Shown here: positions 15,401 to 23,670 of the stretch, piece by piece
Layout: each line of letters starts with the position of its first letter
Position numbering within the stretch: position 1 is the stretch's first letter
NCBI RefSeq assembly: GCF_022701195.1
Contig: NZ_CP078089.1
Span: 2,542,001 to 2,606,000 of the forward strand
Reading direction: 5' to 3'
From: Allobaculum mucilyticum
GTDB lineage: Bacteria; Bacillota_I; Bacilli_A; Erysipelotrichales; Erysipelotrichaceae
Length of the DNA: 64,000 nucleotides
Position numbers and translations under genes: made by a program
Notes under the pieces: model-generated
What the model saw: only the letters and a program-made list of their open reading frames with translations
Database searches by the model: none
Told to the model about the DNA's origin: nothing

Positions 15401-16522
15401 CATTCAATGATGATCAGCCCATCTCCTGCGTTTTCGATCGCAGAGAGCATGCAGATTCTTGGACTGAAACCCCAGGCTTCATCTCCAGTTCATGCAGAAG
15501 GTGAAACCTGCATGTTCGCTCTACGTTCTGCTTCGCCAGAATTCTGGAATGATCTGAGCAGCCTGCTCTGTGAAGCCTCTCAGACTGTCTCCCCCATTCT
15601 TTTCTGCAAAGACAGAATGGCGGATGATCGTGGATCGATCCGTGAAATCCGGTTTTACCTTCCTGGCTTTGCTCTGAGTTCGCTGCGCAGGTTAATGGAT
15701 GCTCTTCGTTCCTGCCATCTGATTGAACCGTCCAGCCAGGCCATGATCCGCTCTACACAGACGCTGGAAGTCCATATCTTCAGCCGCTATGCCCTGTCGG
15801 ATTCCTTTTCCAGACTGCTGCAGGATCCAGTCCTGCTTGCAGACAGCCAGGCACTGGAGATTGTCAGTGTTGATGAAGAGATGGTCCTGGTGACTCTCGA
15901 TGATCTGCGCTGTCGAAGTCTTTCTTTATCTGGTGTAAATGATCAGATGGAGAGGGCATGGATGAAAGAAACGCTGGGAATTCTGAGTCACGAAGGTCTG
16001 ATCTTCATGCCGGATTTCCGAACAGAGACAGGACAGCTGAGTCTGACATTTTCCTCGCATGCCGTAAAAGCGATGCTTCTTTCACCCCTTCGCCTGCTCA
16101 GCAGCCGGATCGGTGCCTATCTTTCCAGGTCGCCATTTTTTGACGATTTTGCTCTGAACATCCGACTTGATCTGCAGGAAAGCGAACAGCTGATTCAGGG
16201 AAAATCGATTGTATCTGTAGAACGCCCAATGGAAGCAGCTGCTCTGTTAACAATAGGACTGCAGAGCGCAGCAGTGGTTCTGATCGAAAGCCGGGATACG
16301 CTTGGCGACTGTCTGGATCAGGCAAGAGTGTGGACCGCCCGTTCCTGCGGATTTGTTGCGCTGGTATTCGCACTGGCAGATGAGCTGCTTGAACCTGGCG
16401 AATGTATCCGGGAAACCTTTGGCGGCGGTGTTGAGCTGCTTGCTTTTGGAGCCGATGCTTCGGATCAGACTCTTGAGCATTTTGAAGCCCAGCTGGTTTC
16501 CTGCATTCCGACCGGTTCGTGA
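12491..16522 (+). CDS. Multidomain Ser/Thr protein kinase fused to TrkA-N-like Rossmann and RyR-like domains, 1343 aa
   Basis: Residues ~34-330 are a Hanks-type kinase: glycine loop GTGGSGQAFEA, candidate Lys K61 in ILKQY, HRDLKPDNF (183-191), GTPGYCEPE in place of APE, and DLYSIGAILYHAL. The DFG motif reads DVE (209-211): the metal-binding Asp is kept but Gly is lost, so altered activity is possible. Residues ~395-540 look like a TrkA-N/Rossmann module (VLFGFGLYGQML, 399-410). Residues ~654-667 read EHHRWVAEKLCDGW, the hallmark of bacterial RyR domains. The remaining ~650 residues contain at least one more alpha/beta domain (TLVLFWNPDR; VVLIESRDTLGDCLDQARVW) that I cannot assign. AGAAAGGAGG precedes the start. 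The protein is cytosolic. It is probably the sensing/switching hub of the island, opposed by the upstream PP2C. Confidence 0.88.
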   Translation: MSRNDSMQLPCTKSLVLRSQDAQGSKAQLCRTFYLIRLVGTGGSGQAFEAYHDESPRGILKQYRPSTLQGTGGRSEDSIEQLLRPYELLLEVRQHTEDQTLAGFLPLYEMYEDAPDESSQSAENCGSIYVWMPASRVISFEDICRQIRTEEAVRPEQALVLILRSVAALLRGVIALHENGLVHRDLKPDNFGLREQTGTLLPDLVCLYDVESFCSIFAVPPETTGTPGYCEPEAGYLEPDNQTDLYSIGAILYHALIFHPDTVEEGETPEVMTKKALEKQVRTSVLHLSRISWTLERFWTVILRIFERSICQRALRYGSAEVMLEDVMDALSYLTPSLDPRNTETGLSLKNVHKQPTEKEKKRLLLSFGAHLYLHPLKTCSSLHTKKESAPARSRERIVLFGFGLYGQMLCDLLTQMVQLPGQKREIVIISEDIHDFYEYLSDRPGLASCFSINGQPVDPAFCVAPFGSIRFVQIHVDFVGSRPDFVPREFYLQTDRADTVFLTLSKSSRSYQLARLLVSRRKKKRMNQQIRWVLEQSELLDAEELPDVEAADLRSHPCAQVVQAQKALERMAFNAHLLWQRQSIIDLSQARSDFAQLYSYSSSLCAALSVPAKLSGLDISYNPHNPSAVLSQLQERMNDADYSALREQLIDAEHHRWVAEKLCDGWQSLDDFSACIPGKLYDAKKRHLCLVDSRPGCALTRSPYHSKTWQDLASEDDLSKLDLLDSLSIRLHQDMQNRARQLRISTDPESLGIDELGRLCSRDKDLWAAFASWQICVEEIWNEDADRSGLYRRLTASLKEKISILNPRDAQQASEILRLFDRTFWPMASSRQYRDLKQSDAVLVDEIPFLLDCRPERTLVLFWNPDRMKILMKTVLQFCPARVVFYVRPEDLQDRNRLSWFIDRSRMLMDLRHADCRMELQAWSNTDLSSVSFEEGTVFLEDNLRWKGETDQMVWQPGIRVLHPDDPASHSMMISPSPAFSIAESMQILGLKPQASSPVHAEGETCMFALRSASPEFWNDLSSLLCEASQTVSPILFCKDRMADDRGSIREIRFYLPGFALSSLRRLMDALRSCHLIEPSSQAMIRSTQTLEVHIFSRYALSDSFSRLLQDPVLLADSQALEIVSVDEEMVLVTLDDLRCRSLSLSGVNDQMERAWMKETLGILSHEGLIFMPDFRTETGQLSLTFSSHAVKAMLLSPLRLLSSRIGAYLSRSPFFDDFALNIRLDLQESEQLIQGKSIVSVERPMEAAALLTIGLQSAAVVLIESRDTLGDCLDQARVWTARSCGFVALVFALADELLEPGECIRETFGGGVELLAFGADASDQTLEHFEAQLVSCIPTGS

Positions 16523-16558
16523 ACCGACCTGAATAAACTGCATATGAATAAAAAGACC

Positions 16559-16592
16559 GCCGAATGACTTCTTCTGAGTGAAGCCATTCGGC
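16559..16592. terminator. Terminator between the convergent kinase and TIR-NACHT genes
   Basis: GCCGAATG (16559-16566) pairs with CATTCGGC (16585-16592). On the minus strand it is followed by GGTCTTTTTATT, and on the plus strand by a T/G-rich tail. A smaller CGGTTC/GAACCG hairpin sits at 16513-16526 next to the kinase stop. Confidence 0.75.
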
Positions 16593-16625
16593 AGTTTGTT
16601 GTTTGCAAAGATTTCTGTGTCGGTC

Positions 16626-19600
16626 TCAGAGCATCTGTTCAAGAGTACTGCGAAGCGGATGTCTGCCCTGCAGTCTCTGAGCAATCAGAGAAAGAGCCTG
16701 ATCGATATCTGCACGCCGTTCCTCTTCACTCTGACCTGGCAGAGAGGCACGGTTTTTGAGAGCGATCACCATATAGTAGAGACGATCCTGCTCTTCAAAG
16801 ACTTCAAGCTGTTCGTCACAGATGTCTCTGGCTTCTTCATAGCGGCTTTGCAGGGTAAGGAAGTTTCCATAAGCAAGAAGTGCAAGTCCATAGCGGAAAC
16901 GGGCCTGTTCGCTATCGAGAGAATCGAGCCGTTCGAGCAGATCAAGGAACATCGTATCAAATGCCTGTCGCTCTTCCGCATTCAGCGCGCGTCCTTCAGC
17001 TTCAATGCGGGCCAGTCCGGTTTTGATCAGGTTGAGATTGGAAATGCATGTCAGTAAGTGCCTGTTTCCATACGCCCTGCGGCGAATCTCGTAACTTCGT
17101 CGGATGATTGGAACTGCCTTGGCGGGCTGTCTGATCTTGAGCAGACAGTCGCCAAGCAGATTCAGTCCATCGCAGAGATTCACTGAATCCTTGCCGTCGT
17201 CCGCTGCAATATGTTCGCATGAGCGCTGGAGATAAGGAATTGCCGACCTGGGCTGACCGCTTTCGTAATGCAGAAGGGCAACCGAGTATTCGAGCAGACC
17301 TTTTTCATGATTGCTGAGCGTCTGCGGGAAAAGTTCCATCAGCTCATCTGCCCGAAGCATTAAAGGCCTCGCAGCCGCAAGATCATGCCGTTCAGTCAGA
17401 TGGGCACGACCAAGAGTCTGCAGTACATGAATGAGCAGTGCCGGACGGTCTTCATCCCGGTAGTTCTGTGCATAAAGAGACAGAGACTGTTCGAGGTAGT
17501 CGAAGGTTTTGTCACTGTGAAGGAAGCGGGCATTTTCTCCGCGTGCCCGTAGCGTTTCGATGACCAGATCGATATCGCCGGCTTCTTCAAAGAGCTCCTG
17601 CGCTTTCTGATACATCGAATCGGCAAGTTCATAATCGCTTCGCCGGAAAATATTGTAGGTTGCCTGCAGTGTCAGAATACCGCCGCTTCGAAGTGCAGCC
17701 GGTGTGCCGATTGCTCTGGCTGCTTCAATTCCGGCATCGCAGATTGAACCGATTTCCTGGAAGAGAACAAGCATATAAGCCAGATCACACAGATCGCAGG
17801 CCAGCTCGAGAACTTCATGACTTTTGCCATTGGCGCGGTAAATATCCATGGCTGATTTTTTGAGCAGATAGACATCGTGATGTTTCGCTTTGCGGCCAAG
17901 TTTTCGGGCAAGTTTGAGCTGCTTGCGGGCGAATGTTTCATCACCAAGGATAATGGCAAGATCTTCGCTTTTTGCCTGTTCGAGCGCCTGAACAAGATAC
18001 AGCCGTTCAAATTCATTCATCTGTTCAATGCCGCTTCGATAGCTTTCCATAAGCATCGAAGCTAATGCCGACCAGCCCGTCTGTTCCGAAACGCCATACA
18101 GATCGTTATCCCAGGAAAGCAGCCAGTCAGCCAGCGATTTGTGGAAGAGACGGAGTGCTCCGTCTTCCTGTGTCAGGCAGGAAGAGAAACGTTCAATGAC
18201 CGAGCGGGCCAGATTTTCGCTGTTCTGCTGCGGTGAAGCACTGATGCGCAGGAAGGTTTCCTTGGGCAGCGGGGCTGGAGCAATGGCTAAAGCGCCAAGC
18301 AGGGCCAGTTCCCGACGATCCGCTCTGCCGCCTTCAAGTGCTCTGGCAAAGCAGTTTGAATACAGATCGGAAATCGACAAGGAAGCGGACAGGTTTTCCA
18401 TGCACAGCGTGCCTTTTTTCAGCTCATCGCAGATCATCTGTGCAAGCAGGAAGTTTTCCTGGCAATGGGAAGAAATTTCTTCTGTATTTGCGGCATATGC
18501 GGTGCGTGCAAGCGTGAGGGCAACCAGTGCATTAACATCGGCACACGCATTCGGGCATGAAAGATCAATGATCTTTGCGCTGCCAAAAGCAGAGCGCAGC
18601 TGAGCACCAGGACGGGAAGTCAGCAGGAAACGCACCCAGGAAGGAAAGCGGGAAATGACTTTCTGCAGCAGGTGAATCAGCGGATTCAGGCCGTTTTCAT
18701 CTGCCGCAATTTCATCGATACCGTCAATAATGATCAGCGTTTCCGGACGGTTTCCGTCGATCAGCTTGGAGAGCGGTTCAATGAGCAGCTCGCTGATCAT
18801 GTCATCTGTACTTGTAAAGAGCGGCGGCATTTCCGGATCGGTCTGCAGCTCACGAATCAGATGCAGCAGCAAAGCCCTATAGTCATCCTGCGTACTGGCC
18901 AGCTGAAAGATGATTGAGCGGAAGACCGCATTGACAGTGTTATGCGTCTGGGAAGCCCAGTCACAGAAGACAGCAGCCGGGGAAGAGGCAAATTCCAGAT
19001 AGGTATTGGCAACAAACAGCGACTTTCCGGTACCCGGGCCGCCCTGAATGATCATAAGAGGAGAATCCGGTTCTTCGCGTACCCAGTCCCGGACGCTCTG
19101 CAAAAGCCAGGGACGTTCAAAGTAATCCTGGCGCAGAAGCAGATTCTTTTTCAGACAGCTCAGATCCGGCTGAAGCAGAGAAGCAAGCTCATCAATTTCT
19201 CTTGCATAGTTTCGAATCGGATCGCTGTTGAGAAAATCGATCAGCGCATCCCGTTTTTCTTCGTACCAGGCCTGATAAACTTCTTCGCCCTTTGCCTTCA
19301 TTTCTTTCCAGTCGGAAAAATCAAAAAACTGACGCCGGCTGATGGCAGCAGGCGGCTCCACTTTCTCGAGCAGAATGCTCTGAATGAGCGAACCGCGCAC
19401 ACTGACCGCAATAGTCAGCTCATCCAGGCAGACACCCGGTCGCCGGATCGAGTGCTGGCTTGCAAACGCAATCGTCAGATCGCAGCCCAGAATATCCTGG
19501 GAGATTTTGCGTCTCCAGTCATCGCCGCCTTTAATTTCATATTTGTCGACCCAGACCTCATGGCCAAGCGCACTCAGATCGTCGCGCAGTGCCCTGACGA

Positions 19601-19643
19601 TCGGCTCGTTTTCATCGTGCCCGTAACTGAAAAATAGTCGCAT
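16626..19643 (-). CDS. TIR-NACHT-TPR STAND protein, 1005 aa
   Basis: Residues 1-~110 are a TIR domain opening MRLFFSYGHDENE. The C-x-x-E pattern at C72-E75 in GVCLDEL places a catalytic Glu as in NADase TIRs. Residues ~170-400 are a NACHT-type P-loop ATPase: Walker A GGPGTGKS (201-208), Walker B LIIIDGIDE (303-311) and SRPG (343-346). The C-terminal ~500 residues are helical TPR-like repeats, the usual ligand-sensing part of STAND proteins. This architecture matches known bacterial NLR-like/antiphage families in outline. The 428-aa TPR gene lies upstream on the same strand, 119 nt away, so the two are probably co-transcribed. Expected action: sensing by the TPRs, ATP-driven oligomerisation, then TIR cleavage of NAD (inference). 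Confidence 0.92.
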   Translation of the reverse strand: MRLFFSYGHDENEPIVRALRDDLSALGHEVWVDKYEIKGGDDWRRKISQDILGCDLTIAFASQHSIRRPGVCLDELTIAVSVRGSLIQSILLEKVEPPAAISRRQFFDFSDWKEMKAKGEEVYQAWYEEKRDALIDFLNSDPIRNYAREIDELASLLQPDLSCLKKNLLLRQDYFERPWLLQSVRDWVREEPDSPLMIIQGGPGTGKSLFVANTYLEFASSPAAVFCDWASQTHNTVNAVFRSIIFQLASTQDDYRALLLHLIRELQTDPEMPPLFTSTDDMISELLIEPLSKLIDGNRPETLIIIDGIDEIAADENGLNPLIHLLQKVISRFPSWVRFLLTSRPGAQLRSAFGSAKIIDLSCPNACADVNALVALTLARTAYAANTEEISSHCQENFLLAQMICDELKKGTLCMENLSASLSISDLYSNCFARALEGGRADRRELALLGALAIAPAPLPKETFLRISASPQQNSENLARSVIERFSSCLTQEDGALRLFHKSLADWLLSWDNDLYGVSEQTGWSALASMLMESYRSGIEQMNEFERLYLVQALEQAKSEDLAIILGDETFARKQLKLARKLGRKAKHHDVYLLKKSAMDIYRANGKSHEVLELACDLCDLAYMLVLFQEIGSICDAGIEAARAIGTPAALRSGGILTLQATYNIFRRSDYELADSMYQKAQELFEEAGDIDLVIETLRARGENARFLHSDKTFDYLEQSLSLYAQNYRDEDRPALLIHVLQTLGRAHLTERHDLAAARPLMLRADELMELFPQTLSNHEKGLLEYSVALLHYESGQPRSAIPYLQRSCEHIAADDGKDSVNLCDGLNLLGDCLLKIRQPAKAVPIIRRSYEIRRRAYGNRHLLTCISNLNLIKTGLARIEAEGRALNAEERQAFDTMFLDLLERLDSLDSEQARFRYGLALLAYGNFLTLQSRYEEARDICDEQLEVFEEQDRLYYMVIALKNRASLPGQSEEERRADIDQALSLIAQRLQGRHPLRSTLEQML

Positions 19644-19762
19644 ACCCGTTTCTCATACTTTCTTTTTTCTCTTGTCAGACGCCTGCAATTGCGGACGTCT
19701 GTTTTTCGCATTGTATCCGAATCAGATCAGCAGCCATTCTGGCGGGTGAATCTTTCCTGTCA

Positions 19763-21049
19763 TCAGCGGCCTGAGTTATAACGGCGGACGGCTGGATGAG
19801 AGGTAAAGGCAGGATCCTTTGTGATCGCTTCAAAACGCGAACGCACGCAGGCAAGATTCTTATTCGTTTCTGCAGACAAAGGTGTCGCCATCTGTTCAAG
19901 CGCGATCTGCTTCTCAAGGACGTAGAGCAGATAGTAGGAATCATTGAGCTGGGAGAAAACATGATCAGCTTCAACAAGCGCCTTCCTTGCAGACTCGAGC
20001 TGTTTTTCATTGAGCAGAGCCTGACTGAGATCAAGCAGTGCACGCCCATACCAGGCTTCATCCTGATGAGAGCAGAGCTTTTTTCTCATTTTTGCATTGG
20101 CCTTCAGCCCATCCAGCCATTCCTCGCAGCTGATCGGGCAGGGATAGTCGTGATCGAGAAGTGCCCCGGCACACTGAAGCAGGTTTCCATAGGAGATGGA
20201 TGTGAGCAGATTCTCATCGCCATAAAAGCGGCGGCGGATCGACCATGCAGAAGATGCAGCAGAAAAAGCCTCAGAAAGGCGGTTTTGTTTTTTGTACAGC
20301 AGGCTGAGCTGATTGAATGCATTGACCTGCTGGACTGGGGCATCGTCTTCAAACAGGGCAATGGCCGACTTCAGATGCTCTTCGGCTTTATCAGGCTGGT
20401 TGAGTTTCATCTCCAGCAGTCCGCAAGCGTATTCAAATTCGCCTCTGTCGCTGCAGGGGAAAGAGGGAATTGAAGCAGCAGAAGACTCAGAGTTGTCCTG
20501 CCCGGTTTCTATCATGGACGATTCCATCAGCGCTTCAGCTTTCTGTCTGTACTCTTCCGCTGCACTCAGGTCGTTTTCCAGAAGAGCAAGGCGCATGGAA
20601 ACGATCAGATATTCAAAAGTCAGAATGCGGCGTTCGTGCTCTTTTTCAGGAGCATCATTTTCCAGGCTGAGCAGGTATCCGGCAAGATCAAGTGCATCGT
20701 GCGCTGTCTGGCGCAGAGCACAGAAGGAAGCAATAACCGCTTTTAAAAGCAGAGAGCGGATGGTTGTGTTCTGCTCTTTTGCATTCTGTGCAGACTGAAA
20801 GGCAATGACGCAGCAGTTCAGCGCTTCTTCGCTGCGTCCAAGCCGGTAGAGCGAATAGGCCAGGTAATTGGCACTCTGCGACAGAAGCAGAGATTCTTCA
20901 GGATCAGGCTGGGTAAAGAACAGTTTCTGAAGTCTGTCATACAGACCTGAAACAGCTTCATGGTCTTCGAGCATTGTATAGATCGTTTCAGCGCGCTCAA
21001 GCAGAGCTTCTGCGCTAAGCGGCAGATCGTTCATAGGCAGATCAGTCAC
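19763..21049 (-). CDS. TPR-repeat protein, partner of the TIR-NACHT protein
   Basis: 428 aa, almost entirely helical hairpins of TPR type (for example NYLAYSLYRLGRSEEALNC and FEYACGLLEMKLNQPDKAEEHL). There is no catalytic or membrane domain. The start is GTG, 6 nt after AAGGA; the ATG five codons later has no better site. Parts resemble the TPR section of the neighbouring TIR-NACHT protein (SIRRRFYGDENLLTSISYGNLLQ versus a similar YEIRRRAYGNRHLLTCISNLNL segment there). The two probably arose by duplication. It may be an adaptor, decoy or alternative sensor for that protein. Confidence 0.82.
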   Translation of the reverse strand: MTDLPMNDLPLSAEALLERAETIYTMLEDHEAVSGLYDRLQKLFFTQPDPEESLLLSQSANYLAYSLYRLGRSEEALNCCVIAFQSAQNAKEQNTTIRSLLLKAVIASFCALRQTAHDALDLAGYLLSLENDAPEKEHERRILTFEYLIVSMRLALLENDLSAAEEYRQKAEALMESSMIETGQDNSESSAASIPSFPCSDRGEFEYACGLLEMKLNQPDKAEEHLKSAIALFEDDAPVQQVNAFNQLSLLYKKQNRLSEAFSAASSAWSIRRRFYGDENLLTSISYGNLLQCAGALLDHDYPCPISCEEWLDGLKANAKMRKKLCSHQDEAWYGRALLDLSQALLNEKQLESARKALVEADHVFSQLNDSYYLLYVLEKQIALEQMATPLSAETNKNLACVRSRFEAITKDPAFTSHPAVRRYNSGR

Positions 21050-21515
21050 AGAGATTCCTTCTTTCTATAGATGAATAAAGAGGAGACAGATCCGTTCCTC
21101 TTTTTATATGTTTTCTGTCTTGCATCTTGTTCTGCTCTGGATGCAGAACTGTTGATGAATCCTGTCTGGATCAGATAAAAACTGATCATATGTTTAATCG
21201 TCATGGATCTGGATCAGGATTCCGGCACCATCAGTTTACTTGTCCGGGACAGATTGAAACAGAGACTTTAAAAAACAGGAGCTTTCCAGTCCGGTTGTAC
21301 AGAATTTCTGCCGCTTATAACGTCGGATTTTTAACCCCCTCATATTTCACGCTATGGCCTGCAGGTATAAAGAGTATGCAAGTCAGAAAAACGCTTCTTC
21401 CAGACTGCACTGGCGAAATGGCAGCGGTTGAAGAAGCGTAAAGGCATCGATGATGAGTACATACGAACAGAAGAGAGAAAAGAAAAAGAGAAGCAGAAAC
21501 GGGGAGGGAATCACG
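21050..21515. other. Divergent intergenic region between the TPR and ClpP-like genes
   Basis: No convincing gene in 466 bases. AAAGAGGA (21079-21086) pairs with TCCTCTTT (21098-21105). This hairpin, with T-rich flanks on both strands, sits in the leader of the TPR gene about 30 nt from its start and could attenuate it. No confident promoter was found. Confidence 0.4.
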
Positions 21516-22118
21516 ATGATGGTAATGGAAAAAGGGCGAAACGGATCTTCGCCTGTACCAATTGAAGCAAGGCTGATGGACCGGCGTCGGATTATTTTAA
21601 ATGGAGAAATTAATTCGGATCTGGCCTGTCAGATTGTCAATCAGCTGCTGATCCTCAACGAGGACGATCCATTTGCACCAATTGATCTGATGATTAACTC
21701 CAATGGCGGAGAAATCGGAGCCGGTCTGCTGATCTATGATGCGATGTGCTCAAGTGCTGCACCGGTCAGAACCATCTGCATGCAGAAAGCCTATTCGATG
21801 GCAGCTGTTCTGTTTGCGGCAGGAACGAAACGGATGATGTTTCCCAACAGCCGGCTGATGATTCATGAACCCATTGTCATGTCTCAGTTTGTCGGCAACA
21901 ATGAATCGCTCAAAGAAGTCATGACAACTCTTGGAGAAAACAGCCAGACACTGCATGCCATTCTGATGAAGCTGACCGGTCGAAGCGAGAGTGAAATTGA
22001 GGAAGCCTGCTCGAAAGACCGTTACTTCACCCTGGAAGAAGCAATCGAATTCGGTCTTTGTGACTGCAAAGCGAGTCTTGCAAGACTGGCAGAAGGCGAG
22101 GTGGAGGACGATGTCTGA
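21516..22118 (+). CDS. ClpP-like (S14) serine peptidase of the conflict island
   Basis: 200 aa from the ATG at 21516, chosen because GGGGAGG lies just upstream; the frame is open to an ATG at 21450 with no good site. The fold matches ClpP: INSNGGEIGAGLLIYDAM, the serine motif AYSMAAVLFAAG with S94, PNSRLMIHEP with H117, and KDRYFTLEEAIEFGLCD with D168. Ser-His-Asp spacing matches ClpP, so it is probably active. It differs from housekeeping ClpP in its N-terminus (no recognisable axial-loop sequence) and in Tyr-Ser where ClpP has Ala-Ser. No ClpX, ClpC or ClpA lies nearby. Its stop overlaps the start of the VirD4-like ATPase by 8 bases, indicating translational coupling. Alternative: a phage prohead-type S14 protease, but no phage genes are present. 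Confidence 0.85.
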   Translation: MMVMEKGRNGSSPVPIEARLMDRRRIILNGEINSDLACQIVNQLLILNEDDPFAPIDLMINSNGGEIGAGLLIYDAMCSSAAPVRTICMQKAYSMAAVLFAAGTKRMMFPNSRLMIHEPIVMSQFVGNNESLKEVMTTLGENSQTLHAILMKLTGRSESEIEEACSKDRYFTLEEAIEFGLCDCKASLARLAEGEVEDDV

Positions 22119-23529
22119 CCGGATCATAGTCGGTGAACGGGCAGTCTATTCAAGAGACTGTGCAAAAACCGGACTCAACAATAATATTCTGGTCTGCGGA
22201 TTTTCCGGATGCGGAAAAACGATGTCGATTACAGAGCCAAGACTTTTAGAAGCCGATGGAACGTCGATGATCGTAACGCTGACTAAACGGCGTGTGGTTC
22301 ATCAGTACACGCCTCTGCTCGAGAGGCGCGGTTATCGTGTGTATGATCTCGACTTTACAAATCCCGCTTCCTGCAGACTGCGCTTTGACCCGATGGATTA
22401 TGTCAGTACCGATTCGGATGTCGCCTTTCTGGCAAGAGCGATCGTTGCCGGAAGCGGTCAGGAACAGAGCGCATTCCATGATCCGTACTGGGAAGAATCT
22501 GCTGTTTCACTGCTCAGTGCTCTGATTGCCTATGTCCGACGGACAAGACCTTACGGCGGTCTGATTGATGTCCTTGAACTGCATGACAGACTGAGTCTCA
22601 CTGGCGGCAAAGACGGCGTAGAGACGACTCTGGACGGGAAATTCAGGGAGCTCGCACTGCGCGAGCCGGATTCCTTTGCGGTTTCTTGCTGGAAGACCTT
22701 CAGCGCAACGCCTCGCTCGACTGCCGGATGCATTTACAGTGCTCTCAATACAACGCTTGATACGCTTTTCTCTCAGGAGATGCGTGAAATGCTGAGAGCG
22801 CCTGAAAGCCTCGATCTTGAAGAACTGCTCGAACACAGAAGCGTTCTGTTTGTGAGTACATCAAGCGTTCAGCCGGGAATGCAGAAATTCATCAGCGTCT
22901 TCTACTCCATGATTTTCAAGAGTCTTTTTGAGTACGCCGATCTTCAGCCGGATGGTCGTCTGCCCATTCCTTTAGAGCTTGTCTGTGATGATTTCGCTTC
23001 TGGCGGACGGATCGTAAACTTCCCGGATCTGATCAGCGTACTTCGCGAACGCAATATGTCTGTCACCCTTCTGCTGCAGTCTGAAACGCAGCTGGCGTCC
23101 ATGTATGGAGCCAATCAGGCAGCGACGATCATTAACAACTGCAATACCTATGTTTATATGGGCGGCATGGATCTTAAAACCGCTATGAATATCAGCACCC
23201 GTGCCAATCTCCCCCTTGAAGATGTCCTCGCACTGCCGGTCGGAGCGGAAATCGTCTGCCGCATCGGCCGCCGTCCATTAAAAACAAAACGCTATCCGAT
23301 TCTGGAAAGCCCCATCTATCAGGAAACGCTGGAAGACTATTCCATCTATCTGCAGAAAGATCATTCACCGGTTTCAAAACGAAACGAGCAGGCTGCACCG
23401 GCAATTGATTTTATGACCTTTGCGGCACTTTCAAGATCTGAGCCGTATCTGATCGATCAGGAAGAAGAAATGCTGCACAGACTCGAAGAAGCAGGCATTG
23501 ATGCCTGCGGCTCAATGCCATTCATCTAG
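22111..23529 (+). CDS. VirD4/TraG-like ATPase without membrane anchor
   Basis: 472 aa from the ATG at 22111, which has GTGGAGG upstream and overlaps the ClpP-like stop. Walker A GFSGCGKT is at 30-37. A Walker B-like LELVCDDFASGG lies near 290 (Asp where most P-loop ATPases have Glu). The downstream segment ISVLRERNMSVTLLLQSETQLASMYG followed by INNCNTYVYMGG is characteristic of type IV coupling proteins. The usual N-terminal transmembrane helices are absent, so it is probably cytosolic. No relaxase, MPF or other conjugation gene is nearby. Co-translation with a ClpP-like peptidase suggests a working pair, perhaps a translocase or unfoldase feeding a protease (inference). Confidence 0.87.
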   Translation: MSDRIIVGERAVYSRDCAKTGLNNNILVCGFSGCGKTMSITEPRLLEADGTSMIVTLTKRRVVHQYTPLLERRGYRVYDLDFTNPASCRLRFDPMDYVSTDSDVAFLARAIVAGSGQEQSAFHDPYWEESAVSLLSALIAYVRRTRPYGGLIDVLELHDRLSLTGGKDGVETTLDGKFRELALREPDSFAVSCWKTFSATPRSTAGCIYSALNTTLDTLFSQEMREMLRAPESLDLEELLEHRSVLFVSTSSVQPGMQKFISVFYSMIFKSLFEYADLQPDGRLPIPLELVCDDFASGGRIVNFPDLISVLRERNMSVTLLLQSETQLASMYGANQAATIINNCNTYVYMGGMDLKTAMNISTRANLPLEDVLALPVGAEIVCRIGRRPLKTKRYPILESPIYQETLEDYSIYLQKDHSPVSKRNEQAAPAIDFMTFAALSRSEPYLIDQEEEMLHRLEEAGIDACGSMPFI

Positions 23530-23670
23530 AGTGCAGGGCATGATGATCGATTGTTATAATTCTGTTTTCTACGATAAAGATACAGGACGGCATGCATCTG
23601 CCAGACCAGTCGGATGGGGCAGAGGCATGAACCGTCATAGCGAAAATAAAGCACGAAATGAGGTGAGCCG

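Noticed and set aside
21127-21441. 104-aa open frame in the gap before the ClpP-like gene
   Set aside because: No ribosome site, low-complexity composition and no resemblance to known proteins.
22111-23529. Conjugative element or integrative plasmid suggested by the VirD4-like gene
   Set aside because: No relaxase, secretion, integrase or attachment-site evidence lies nearby, and the protein lacks the membrane anchor.
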